From the IMG/VR virus record IMGVR_UViG_3300013285_000047, positions 1-33,005 of that record: 33,005 nucleotides of DNA; one strand, given 5' to 3'. A program made the position numbers and the translations under genes. The stretch comes from a virus. A model generated the notes under the pieces. It was not told the origin of the DNA. It did no database searches and saw only the letters and a list, made by a program, of their open reading frames with translations. Below are positions 12,492 through 20,923 of the stretch, piece after piece (positions within the stretch are counted from its first letter, which is position 1; each line of letters opens with the position of its first letter).

Positions 12492-14015
12492 TCATTGGCC
12501 GTTTCCTTGCAATTGCGAACTAGCAATACGAGCAATCAGTTTATTCGCTTCAGGTGATTGGCTTATACCGGCAATTTTAAGTATTTGTGCCAACTTAACC
12601 GCTTTTCCGGCTGCTAGGGAAGCCCCGTATGTCGTGGACCCCATTATGCGGGGGGACGTAAGCACGCCTAGCGATGCCATCTTTGCAAGAGGGACTCCAT
12701 GGCCGGCTAAAACACCAACGGCCTCAGCGGTGCCGACTGGCGTTCCGCCCGCCGTCCAAGGTTTAAGGGCCATACCGGCTAAGGCTGGTTTAATTTCAGT
12801 GTCGGCCGGCCCCGCAAGCTGGTCAAGCATACTAGCCCGCGCCTCTCCAGCGCCGGGGGAGGCCTTCATGGCCGATAAAAGTTTTGATATTTGCGTAGCG
12901 GTATTGGCCTTATTGTTAAGGCTTAATCCGCCTCTAATGTTTTGAAGGGCTTTTGTTGAGTCGCTGTAATCCTTCATTACACTAGCATAATCAGGAGCCG
13001 CGTCAGTTATCGCGCCCTCTACAGCATCATAAACCCCGTCTGCGGCGCGAAAAGCCTTTGTTCCGGGCTCGTATTTTGACCGTATATTTCCAACCGCTAA
13101 TTTAAGGTCGTTTAAATCGCCGGGCGTATTCCAGCCCTTTTTTGCATAATTGCCGACTTCAGCGGTTATATCCCTCAAAGCCGCCGCCGCCGCAGGATCG
13201 ACAATTTGCCCCCTTAACCCAAAGGCCGTGCTTTGGTTATCTTTGATAGCTTGCGTTATTGGGTCAAAAGGCACGGCCTGCGTGTCGGTTGAAATGGGCG
13301 CAATGTTTGTTTGATAATTGGCGTTTCTAGCGTCATATTTTGCCGAAAGGTTTTTTTCCACTTTTGGCAAAATGTCTTCAGGGACAATCGAGCCCGTTTG
13401 CCCGCCTTTAAAATTAGCTGCGGCTTGGGTTTCCGTTCCCAAACCTTTGTTAAATCCGGCGGATGCGGCCTGCTCAAAGGCAGGCGCCCCTTTCCCAGTA
13501 AGGGTTCCCAAAACGCCCGGAGCGGCCTTGGAAATTCCCCTTACGAGGGGAGCGGCGGCAACGCCTATAAGTGGCCCACCCAATTCCCCCACAGCACCCT
13601 CGACAAGGTCTTGAACCGCAGACTTCCAAGCCGGCTGAGTGGGTTGGAAACCAGGGTCTTTGTGGTGGTTAATGAGATTGGAAATAAGGTCATAAACCTG
13701 ACCTCCCGCACCATAACCAAGCGTTCCGCCCGCCATAGCTGTTGCAACGCCAGCAGGAAGGCCAAAGCCGGCGGTAGCGGCAGTTTCACCCACGCCCAGC
13801 GCGGCGCCACCAGCGCCGCCTAGGATACCACCCAGGCCCTTTGCGGCTGAACGCAGGAACGGTTCGTGGCCTATGCCTTTTTTGCCAACGACATCGACAG
13901 CAGAAACCGTGGTGTCGGGGGCGTTTAATTTAGCCAAAATTGCGGGGTCGGTTACGGGCGTCCCACTAGATGAATTAAGTTGGGCAAGAATCGCGGGATC
14001 GGTAACGAGAGGCAT
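12492..14015 (-). CDS. Ejection-type internal virion protein, 507 aa
   Basis: The N-terminus contains a duplicated motif (VTDPAILAQLN and VTDPAILAKLN) seen at the start of other phage injection proteins. It is followed by a long Gly/Ala-rich amphipathic region (about 58-110, GLGGILGGAGGAALG) that could enter a membrane, then a mostly helical body. It occupies the place of P22 gp16-type ejection proteins: last of three large proteins between tail hub and tail fibre. The likely role is passage of DNA through the envelope. No lytic transglycosylase motif is seen. The start overlaps the previous stop as TAATG. Confidence 0.62.
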   Translation of the reverse strand: MPLVTDPAILAQLNSSSGTPVTDPAILAKLNAPDTTVSAVDVVGKKGIGHEPFLRSAAKGLGGILGGAGGAALGVGETAATAGFGLPAGVATAMAGGTLGYGAGGQVYDLISNLINHHKDPGFQPTQPAWKSAVQDLVEGAVGELGGPLIGVAAAPLVRGISKAAPGVLGTLTGKGAPAFEQAASAGFNKGLGTETQAAANFKGGQTGSIVPEDILPKVEKNLSAKYDARNANYQTNIAPISTDTQAVPFDPITQAIKDNQSTAFGLRGQIVDPAAAAALRDITAEVGNYAKKGWNTPGDLNDLKLAVGNIRSKYEPGTKAFRAADGVYDAVEGAITDAAPDYASVMKDYSDSTKALQNIRGGLSLNNKANTATQISKLLSAMKASPGAGEARASMLDQLAGPADTEIKPALAGMALKPWTAGGTPVGTAEAVGVLAGHGVPLAKMASLGVLTSPRIMGSTTYGASLAAGKAVKLAQILKIAGISQSPEANKLIARIASSQLQGNGQ

Positions 14016-16024
14016 TATTTATGCTCCCATCCGTTAGGTGTTTTTGTGTATGTTACGCCGTCAATTGTTTTTGTAACTGGTGCGGCGGCTGAAAGCGTCT
14101 TTTGGCCCATGCTCCGCATGGTGGCCCCGGAATCATTTTTAGTTTCAAGGGCGGAAACATCGGTCGGCGTCCACGGAACCGAATTTTGTAATTTGGTTTT
14201 AGCTTTAAGCAAAACAGCGGTTTGGGCGGGTGTGATATACGGATTTGACAATGCAACTTCAATCGCATTTTCGCCTTGTTGACGAAATTCGGCCATTTGA
14301 CGAAGTGCCGTTAGGCGAGATTGCCCCGCTTGCGGAAGCAATGCATCGTAGCTAGACGAAACATCTTTATTGACTTGCATACCGCCCGTTGCCAAGCCGC
14401 CAAAAGCCCGCGAAAGCCCAGCGCCGGTAGTCCGAATATCTTGCGCCTCTTGAGGCGTGAGCTTGCGCTTAAGCGCCCCTAAGGACGTGTTAGCAGCTTG
14501 TGAGAACCATGCCCCTTGAGAGCCGGACGGAAGCTTGGACAAGTTTTCCAAGCCTGTAGCCGCATCAGCGGCGTTAGTCATGGTTCGTGACAACCCGATT
14601 AAAGCCCTAGAGCCGCCGTTGGGGAGGACGCGAAGGCCGGTGGGGTCAACGGGCTTGCCTTGCATATCGACATAGCCGCCGGTTTTTTTATTGAACATAG
14701 CGGATATTTGAACGGGCTCACCGTTAACAACGTGTTCGATTGTCGTTGGCGGCATCAAAGTTTCACGATTAAATTCTGCTTTAGAAAGGGCAAGTTTAGC
14801 CCCCGAAATCCCGACTTCCTGCTTTCTTAGTGCAACGTTCTGATCTTCGGTCATCATTGTGTGACCGTTAATGAGAATCTTAGCATCGCCGGTCTGGTCG
14901 TTAATTTGGGCGACCGAGCCCGGAGGTATCCCGCTCGCTTGCATCTCAGCAGGCGTCGCCCAGTGCTCGTGAGGCTTGAGGGTATTTTGAGCAATCACGG
15001 TGAAATACTCTTTTGCACCGTCTGGGTTTGAACTCGTAAGCGCGCGCATAGTCGCCCTAACTTCAGGGGTGACGCCCGTTAGGGTGTCAATTGCCTTACT
15101 GATCGAGGCTATGTTGGCTTGTTGTTGGTTGTCCGCCGCTTCGGCTTTCAGCTTTTCAGTGGTCAACGTGTCAATTTGTTTGCGCGCATCGACAATCATC
15201 GGCACAAGCTGCGCCCTTTGTGTGGGGCCAATTTGCGGGCTAGTTGCAACGATTTGGAGTCGCGCCAATTTGGCTTGAGCTTGGCTCAGAGGGTCGCTGT
15301 AAACATTTAATGGCGCGGTAGCTGGAAGCGGCATAGGTGGTTGCGGCATGGGCGGCGCGCTTGCCGGGGGCGTGGCTTGGGGCGGAGGCGCGTTACCCTG
15401 AAGGGCTTGGACCAAGTCGGCATTTTGAGAAGCCGCTTGCGGGTCCATTGGATTGTCTGCCACGGGCGGCGCGCTTGCCGGGGGCATGGCTTGGGGCGGA
15501 GGCGCGTTACCTTGGACCAAGCCGGCATTTTGAGAAGCCGCTTGCGGGCCCATTGGATTGTCTGCCACGGGCGGGGGTATTGGGGCGGGCGGCGGTGGGC
15601 CGGCATCAGACGGCGCTGCGCCACCCATAGCCAAGACGGAAGCTAATTGCGAGCCTGCATTTTCAGGCGGCGCATTGGGGGCGCTCATCGCATTTATAGC
15701 CCCTGGACCGGGGGGGGCGGGCGGCGGTGGGCCGGCATTAAGCGCATCCATCATATTGGATTGGGCCAACGCTTCGGCCCTTGCCTGCCCCTCAAGGGCG
15801 CGCTTCTGCATGACGTTTCCGCCGTAACCTTCAAGCGCTTTAGCCAAAACCGCAGTCCACGGGATCGGGGCCTGGATGCCTTTATACGATTGAATATCAA
15901 GCGGGGCATCACTTTGCGCTTGTAAGGCTTCGGCCATCTTTTGCTGATAAGCGGCTTGGGCAAGCTGCTGATCGTAAGACTGCGGGGCCTTGGGGGTAAA
16001 AAGGTTTGCAATTGAATTCATCAT
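14015..16024 (-). CDS. Large internal virion (ejection-type) protein with proline-rich repeats, 669 aa
   Basis: Residues 1-100 are helical and Gln/Ala-rich. Residues about 98-240 are low-complexity Pro/Ala-rich, including poly-proline runs and a tandem duplication built around VADNPM and PQAASQNA. The remainder is helical, with AKLARLQIVA near 250 and a long middle helix region. It matches phage internal or ejection proteins by position and composition, the second of three. The proline-rich spacer is probably an extended, flexible link. Two adjacent ATG codons (16024, 16021) can start it; the ribosome site is weak. Confidence 0.6.
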   Translation of the reverse strand: MMNSIANLFTPKAPQSYDQQLAQAAYQQKMAEALQAQSDAPLDIQSYKGIQAPIPWTAVLAKALEGYGGNVMQKRALEGQARAEALAQSNMMDALNAGPPPPAPPGPGAINAMSAPNAPPENAGSQLASVLAMGGAAPSDAGPPPPAPIPPPVADNPMGPQAASQNAGLVQGNAPPPQAMPPASAPPVADNPMDPQAASQNADLVQALQGNAPPPQATPPASAPPMPQPPMPLPATAPLNVYSDPLSQAQAKLARLQIVATSPQIGPTQRAQLVPMIVDARKQIDTLTTEKLKAEAADNQQQANIASISKAIDTLTGVTPEVRATMRALTSSNPDGAKEYFTVIAQNTLKPHEHWATPAEMQASGIPPGSVAQINDQTGDAKILINGHTMMTEDQNVALRKQEVGISGAKLALSKAEFNRETLMPPTTIEHVVNGEPVQISAMFNKKTGGYVDMQGKPVDPTGLRVLPNGGSRALIGLSRTMTNAADAATGLENLSKLPSGSQGAWFSQAANTSLGALKRKLTPQEAQDIRTTGAGLSRAFGGLATGGMQVNKDVSSSYDALLPQAGQSRLTALRQMAEFRQQGENAIEVALSNPYITPAQTAVLLKAKTKLQNSVPWTPTDVSALETKNDSGATMRSMGQKTLSAAAPVTKTIDGVTYTKTPNGWEHK
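15350..15568 (-). repeat. Tandem duplication of about 105-114 bp in the proline-rich region
   Basis: Copy one (15350-15463, 114 bp) and copy two (15464-15568, 105 bp) are nearly identical; the difference is a 9-base in-frame indel plus scattered substitutions. They encode two consecutive Pro/Ala/Gln-rich repeats. A smaller repeat (GGCGGTGGGCCGGCAT) recurs at about 15591 and 15723. The region is GC-rich and probably prone to slippage. Confidence 0.8.
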
Positions 16025-16039
16025 TACAATGACCCGCGA

Positions 16040-17158
16040 TTAAAATGGTTTAATCATTTTGGTAGCCGCCCCAAGAATGCCACCAAGCGCGCTAACGTTA
16101 GCATTACGTGCCGCCATTTGTTGCCCGTAAAGGTCTTGAGCTGCTTGGCCTTGAGCCTGAACGCCTTGGAAGACCGGCGCAGCCGCGACGTTGGCCCCAG
16201 TGTATTGTTGGAATTGCGGGTTCTGAATCTGCGAACTGCTCATCAACGCATTGATCGAGTTCAAGGGCTGGTTGTAAAGGCCAAGTTGCTGTTGCAGGTA
16301 TTGGCCCGCAGCGGTGTTGCCAAACTGCGCGTTGCCAAGCCCTTGGTTATACGCTTGGTTCTGGGCTTGGTTATAAAGGCCGGCGGTGGTTGCCGCTTGA
16401 TTGTAGCCTTGTTGATTGGCACCAATGTCCAAATTCAGCCCTTGAAGGGCGGCTTGGGAATATAGGTCGTTCTGCTGTTCGCCTTGGGTCCGCATGGCAT
16501 TGTTATACGCCTCAGACCCAGGCGTAATGCCTTGGTTGGCAAGCCGTTGAGTCATTGCCGCTTGGTCTTGGGCGATCTGCGGCTGAAGCCGGTTCATGAT
16601 GGCTTGCTGGCCCGTCATGCCGGCATTGACCGGCATCCTTGCCACGCCGGACATATCGAGGTCGTACTTCAAAGCGCCGGGCTGACCCAGCGACGTTTGA
16701 ACGTTGGGGCCGGTATAATTAAACGGCTTGTTTAGAACATCAGTCGCTTGCTGAAGCCCTAGTAGGCCAAGGTTCGCAGTCCCGGACTGCACCTTCTGCT
16801 GCGCCGTCAGGGCCGCTTGGGCATCGGGCGTAAGGGTTTGCGTGACGGTGGGCTGTATATCGCCTTGGGTAGTAAATTGCTCAATCGTAGGGGACGCTCC
16901 CCTGCTTTGGACATTTCCGTATTGGTCGTAAGTTTCTTGGGCGGAACCAAAATTCTTCATGGCTTGGTCGTAACCAGCCCGATCGACGACGGGGGCGGTC
17001 TTGCCGTAGCTTACGGTTTGATTGCCGTATGGGCTTATGATGTTGGGGTTGGATATAACGGCTGTCTGCCGGGCGCCGGTTAAGTTGGCCGCGCCTTGCT
17101 GTGCCGCCGCGCCTGCGTAATCAGGTACTGCTGGCGCTTGTGGTGTACTTTTTCCCAT
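16040..17158 (-). CDS. Glutamine-rich internal virion/ejection-type protein, 372 aa
   Basis: The product is rich in Gln, Asn and Ala, with many short repeats (YNQAQNQAYNQGL, QYLQQQLGLYNQ). It begins with an extended proline-containing tail. Near the end is NALMSSSQIQNPQFQ, a segment I associate with phage virion proteins between tail hub and ejection genes. It is first of three large proteins in the P22 gp7/gp20/gp16 position. It ends with a short Gly/Ala helix (SALGGILGAATKMIKPF) that could touch membrane. The function is inferred as DNA ejection. Confidence 0.62.
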   Translation of the reverse strand: MGKSTPQAPAVPDYAGAAAQQGAANLTGARQTAVISNPNIISPYGNQTVSYGKTAPVVDRAGYDQAMKNFGSAQETYDQYGNVQSRGASPTIEQFTTQGDIQPTVTQTLTPDAQAALTAQQKVQSGTANLGLLGLQQATDVLNKPFNYTGPNVQTSLGQPGALKYDLDMSGVARMPVNAGMTGQQAIMNRLQPQIAQDQAAMTQRLANQGITPGSEAYNNAMRTQGEQQNDLYSQAALQGLNLDIGANQQGYNQAATTAGLYNQAQNQAYNQGLGNAQFGNTAAGQYLQQQLGLYNQPLNSINALMSSSQIQNPQFQQYTGANVAAAPVFQGVQAQGQAAQDLYGQQMAARNANVSALGGILGAATKMIKPF

Positions 17159-17564
17159 ATCGGTTCCCTAAGAAACGGCAGTCAGTTTTCTTCAATGTAT
17201 ACAAAATCATATCGCCGCCAGGAACAGCGTCTTTAATGCGCCCTTCCTCAATAAATCCCATCTTCTCGACCATCTTAATGCTTTTGGCATTATGACTGCC
17301 GACCGGGGCTATGGCTTTTTCGATGTCGCAAACGTTGTAAGCGTAATCGAATATCGCCCCTATGAAGGCTGGAGTTATGCGATCTTTGATGACTATGTGG
17401 ACCACCATCGAGCGCCTATTCCAGTTCTCATAAATAATCCCGGCTACGATCTCCTCGTTCTTTATAAGCCCGATAGCTTGTGAACGTTCTGCAAAGAATC
17501 CCGCATCAAGTTCATTAGCTACCCAATACCCGATTTTCGGGCCACTTTCTATACGCCAGCCCAT
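17121..17564 (-). CDS. GNAT-type N-acetyltransferase-like protein, 147 aa
   Basis: The chosen ATG at 17564 lies in the end of the tail-hub gene; a longer start at 17597 would deepen the overlap. The motif GSHNAKSIKMVEKMGFIEEG (about 100-119) is the acetyl-CoA-binding and adjacent segment of GNAT proteins, after a beta strand with VHIVIK. The last 25 residues are extra and basic, and overlap the start of the next gene by 38 bases. Such genes occur at this place in related podophage genomes. The substrate is unknown: a virion protein, host protein or small molecule are all possible. Confidence 0.7.
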   Translation of the reverse strand: MGWRIESGPKIGYWVANELDAGFFAERSQAIGLIKNEEIVAGIIYENWNRRSMVVHIVIKDRITPAFIGAIFDYAYNVCDIEKAIAPVGSHNAKSIKMVEKMGFIEEGRIKDAVPGGDMILYTLKKTDCRFLGNRYGKKYTTSASST

Positions 17565-19120
17565 CCGGCCTGATACACCACATCTGTTGACGACCATTCG
17601 ATCTGGATGCCGCTACTAGCACTTTGTAATTGCGGTCCACCGCAATAGCCAATGCCGGTAATGCCGATCCAAGTATTTTGGATAGCTCCGTCGCTACCCC
17701 ACATTCCTGTATCCCATTTGGACGTATCCCAAACGCCATAAGTCGTAGGCGTATAAGATAGCGGGGCCGTTGTGTTGGAAGTATCAAAGTCGATGTTCAT
17801 GCCGACAAAGATACTGGGCGAGCCATCAGAAAAGATGGATGGCCGAGCGCGGGTGAAATACTTTTTTACCGCCCGTTGCCCAAAATAGTTAAACGCCTGG
17901 AGCGCAACCGTCTGAATGTTAGACCCGTTGTCCGAATAGGTGGTATCCCAAGCCTTGTAGACCTTACCAGTGCCGCCAAAATAAGGGTCATCATTAAAAG
18001 ATTCCCAACAGGTCGCGGCCCAGCCGGTAAACTGGCACCAGGATTTTGTGATGGTGTTCATCACATATTGTTGCTGTTGGCCTGTGGCGACGGGGATGTT
18101 AATCCAGACCGCATTGCGCTTGGCGTTGTAGTAGATTTGCCAACCCACAGCGGCATGGTTTCCACCGTAATTCGTGGTAGCCGCCGTAATGGCGCCCTGT
18201 ATCTTGTCGGACAGGAATATGCGGGGATCGAGCCTGGACGACTGTAGGGAGCCAGCCATAGGCATCAGGCCGTCATAGGTGAGGATCAGAAGGTCGCCGC
18301 CATATTTAAGCATACAGCGGGTGCCAATCGGCGAACCGTATTTCCAAACTCCGATAAGCGCCCAGGTAGCCGCGCTGGCGGGGTCGGTGCCGCTATAGAT
18401 GATAACCTCGCCCATGCTGGTAACAAAGGCTAAATTGTCATCTACGCCGTACCCGGCATCAATCGTCCATGTATCTAGATCGACAAGGTGCCCGCCAAAC
18501 CTAGCAATGGAGCTCAGGTCAAACTTTTGAGCTGCGCCGCCAACCGCGTTTGTGGGCAGATACCAAGCCACAAGCGTGTCTTTTTGGAAGAACCAAACGC
18601 GGTTTTTAAACAGGCAAATGTTAATCAGGGTCGTCGTGGTAACGCCGGTAATGGCAATGGCGGACGCGGCATCTACCCGCAACCACGTTGTGCCGTCCCA
18701 TAGGATTGGCTTATCGGTGCCGTTGACGGCATACAGATAGCTGGTGCCGGCGGTGTTAGTTACGTTGATGAATTCCCAAATGCCATTGGTCAGGCCCGTA
18801 ACCGCTGGAACGCCAACAGCGCCAGCAACCGTCACATCATACAGTTTGCCGGTCGAGGTAATGGCATAAAGATAAAGCGAAGCACCCGCCGCATAGGTCA
18901 TAAGGGTCTGAACTTCGCCGTCTAGACCAGTGGCCCATACGGAATGACCGCCGCGCAAGACTACGTTGCTAACCGTCGGAAACATATTGGTTAACGTAAC
19001 CGCGTCCGTGGGGGCCATGTTGGCGTAACTGTCCCGCACGTTCCAGCCGCCCACAGGGGCCGGTAACGACTCAACCTGGGCTGTTGAGCCCTGAACCAGG
19101 GAACTGGGTCTAACGGCCAT
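17549..19120 (-). CDS. P22 gp10-like tail hub / packaged-DNA stabilisation protein
   Basis: The 523-residue beta-rich protein starts with the family pattern in which a short tail precedes PAPVGGWNVRDSYANM and TLTNMFPTVSNVVLRGG, typical of P22 gp10-like proteins that plug and stabilise the portal channel after packaging. Repeated WxG and aromatic strands fit a beta-propeller-like body. Near the C-terminus is a WDTSKWDTGMWG motif. I choose ATG 19120, 11 bases inside the upstream gene, because the ATG at 19177 would give a 68-base overlap and an atypical extra tail. Confidence 0.75.
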   Translation of the reverse strand: MAVRPSSLVQGSTAQVESLPAPVGGWNVRDSYANMAPTDAVTLTNMFPTVSNVVLRGGHSVWATGLDGEVQTLMTYAAGASLYLYAITSTGKLYDVTVAGAVGVPAVTGLTNGIWEFINVTNTAGTSYLYAVNGTDKPILWDGTTWLRVDAASAIAITGVTTTTLINICLFKNRVWFFQKDTLVAWYLPTNAVGGAAQKFDLSSIARFGGHLVDLDTWTIDAGYGVDDNLAFVTSMGEVIIYSGTDPASAATWALIGVWKYGSPIGTRCMLKYGGDLLILTYDGLMPMAGSLQSSRLDPRIFLSDKIQGAITAATTNYGGNHAAVGWQIYYNAKRNAVWINIPVATGQQQQYVMNTITKSWCQFTGWAATCWESFNDDPYFGGTGKVYKAWDTTYSDNGSNIQTVALQAFNYFGQRAVKKYFTRARPSIFSDGSPSIFVGMNIDFDTSNTTAPLSYTPTTYGVWDTSKWDTGMWGSDGAIQNTWIGITGIGYCGGPQLQSASSGIQIEWSSTDVVYQAGWAGV

Positions 19121-20015
19121 AGCCGCTGTCTGGGATGTTGTCGTAGCCAATAAGGACGTTGCCAGGGCGGGGCGCAAAAGACAGGTTTGCCGAAGAAGTA
19201 TCTTGGGCCACGGAAGTGTCGAATTCAGTCATGTAATCACGATATAGCGCCGTGGTGTCAAAACCTTTGGCCTGGAAGTATTTCAGTTTGGTCGATAGAA
19301 CCATAACGCGGTCGGGATAGATGCAAGTATCGGTATCTACCGTAAAGCTGTTCTTGACGGTGCCGGCTGCGGCCCTAGCCCAGCCTTTGCTGCGGTATTC
19401 GAAACCAAGATATTCAGCCGTGGAATTGCCGGGCCAGATTTGAAAATAGTTACCGTACAACCGCCACCTGATGCGCGGGCCGGTGCTGATATAACCCGAC
19501 AGCAACCATTCCCACTGCTGCGCGCTTTCGGGGCCGAGCATTTCCCAGTGTTTTGACTTGTCCCATTGGGTGCGCGGGACAATGGAATCGTAATCGTCGG
19601 GCAGGTCATATTTGACTTTTTGGAAATAGATAGTGCCGCCCGTAGCGGCTACGTCGGAATACTGAGCAACCGTAACTTGGGTCGCGGAATCCACGCTGGT
19701 AATGAAAGTGGCGTTAGGAAAACCGTTCCCCACAACCATATAGGTTGTATCCAAACCAGTGGTTGAGGGGATGCCGGTGATTGTAAGGGCGGTTGTCGTG
19801 TAATTTCCAGTGGTCGTCTTATATTCTGTGTAGAACGAGCTAGGTTGGGTCAGCTCGCGCCAATCAGCCTTACGCAACAATTCGTATCCACTAGCGTTCA
19901 TCAACGCCAGGATTTGAATTACGTCTTGGTTGGTGTTGCCGGCTACGCTAACTGGGGTAGGTATGCCCAGTTCATTCGTAGCTTGCTGCACCAACTGAAG
20001 CATCGTGGTCGCCAT
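19110..20015 (-). CDS. Head-tail adaptor protein (P22 gp4-like position)
   Basis: The 301-residue protein begins with a helical region (LQLVQQATNELGIPTP, then QILALMNASGYELLRKADWR) characteristic of phage adaptor proteins that dock on the portal. The middle is beta-rich, including YLGFEYRSKGW and the YPDRVMVLSTKLKYFQAKG segment typical of the family. It likely joins the portal to the tail hub encoded next. AAGGA precedes the start, which lies inside the end of the upstream gene (44-base overlap). Confidence 0.75.
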   Translation of the reverse strand: MATTMLQLVQQATNELGIPTPVSVAGNTNQDVIQILALMNASGYELLRKADWRELTQPSSFYTEYKTTTGNYTTTALTITGIPSTTGLDTTYMVVGNGFPNATFITSVDSATQVTVAQYSDVAATGGTIYFQKVKYDLPDDYDSIVPRTQWDKSKHWEMLGPESAQQWEWLLSGYISTGPRIRWRLYGNYFQIWPGNSTAEYLGFEYRSKGWARAAAGTVKNSFTVDTDTCIYPDRVMVLSTKLKYFQAKGFDTTALYRDYMTEFDTSVAQDTSSANLSFAPRPGNVLIGYDNIPDSGYGR

Positions 20016-20550
20016 CAGTCAATTCTTTCCTTGGTCGCCCAACGCGAGGCTTACGTTCTTCCATCAAGATGCTCATCTGTTCTTTTAGCGCCTCAAGCTC
20101 CATCCGCGTCTTGCTTAATTCGTCTTCTTGCTTTGACAAACCCTTAGACGCCAAGAACGCCTTTGCGCGTTCCCTCATTGCCGTGCCGCCCATCCCAATG
20201 CGTTGGATTTGCGAATCTGAGGCCGTAGCCACTTGGTCAACAGTTTGGAACTTAAGAATCTGCAACTCTGCCAATTGAACTTCGCTGATTTCTTCAGGGC
20301 GTTCTTTGTGCCATTCAACGACAGGTAGGCCGATTATAATGTTTTCGTTGTTTTGCATTTGGTAATAGAGCCATTGGCGCGGGAAACGCTCTTTGTGGTG
20401 CTCCCGCACTATTGTCTCAATGGTGGTCGTCTTGTCGCCCGGAGTCTGTATCCGAATAAACTTCTCTCCCTTGTAGGGGGCTTTGTCGTGTTCGTAGAAT
20501 TCGACATAGAGTTGAGAATCGGCGTTTGATACATCCGAATCGAGAGCCAT
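19972..20550 (-). CDS. Conserved-looking structural-region protein, 192 aa
   Basis: The protein has an acidic N-terminus with VEFYEHDKAPYKGEKFIRI, a central helix-rich part and a coiled coil near 145-165 (ELSKTRMELEALKEQMSIL) followed by a basic KPRVGRPRKE AT-hook-like tail. Proteins starting this way occur between decoration and adaptor genes in other podophages, but I do not know a function. It may be a head completion factor. The 3' end overlaps the adaptor gene by 44 bases. AAGGGA precedes the ATG. Confidence 0.65.
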   Translation of the reverse strand: MALDSDVSNADSQLYVEFYEHDKAPYKGEKFIRIQTPGDKTTTIETIVREHHKERFPRQWLYYQMQNNENIIIGLPVVEWHKERPEEISEVQLAELQILKFQTVDQVATASDSQIQRIGMGGTAMRERAKAFLASKGLSKQEDELSKTRMELEALKEQMSILMEERKPRVGRPRKELTDGDHDASVGAASYE

Positions 20551-20562
20551 TTGGGGTGTCCC

Positions 20563-20922
20563 TTATGCAGTTAGAATAGACGCCCAAGTGGTAGCACTGG
20601 GCGCGAAAAGCAGCATGGTTTTAGCGGTAGCGACGGTAACGCTGGCGGACCCGGCGTTAATGGTGGACGAGGTGTTAAACGGGTAAACGGTAATGGTGCT
20701 GCCGCTATCGTTGCGGATGCCGACAACGGCCCCGGCTTCAGTCGGCTGGAGTTTGACGCCAGCAGCACCACTTGTGGTAAGCGTATTCCATACCGCCGAT
20801 AGTTGAAGCGCGTCAGCAGCAGTGGAACCAAGGGCAACAAGGGCAACAGCGCCGTCACCGTTGATGGAAGTGGTAGCCAGCGGGGAAATGCCCGAAGCAA
20901 GAACGCGAGAGGGGATCGCCAT
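20563..20922 (-). CDS. Small beta-rich head or tail protein, 119 aa
   Basis: The product is Ala/Thr/Ser-rich with few charges, and looks like a jelly-roll or beta-sandwich domain (NGDGAVALVALGS, SGSTITVYPFN, TLLLF-type closing strand). This composition is typical of capsid decoration or small virion proteins. AAGGA precedes the ATG. It follows the long transferase fusion by one base (20922/20924). No family name is certain. Confidence 0.6.
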   Translation of the reverse strand: MAIPSRVLASGISPLATTSINGDGAVALVALGSTAADALQLSAVWNTLTTSGAAGVKLQPTEAGAVVGIRNDSGSTITVYPFNTSSTINAGSASVTVATAKTMLLFAPSATTWASILTA

Positions 20923-20923
20923 G

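Noticed and set aside
13311-13823. + strand open frame of 170 codons inside the ejection-type gene
   Set aside because: Composition is basic and unstructured, it is antisense to a coherent long gene in a coupled operon, and no motif is recognised.
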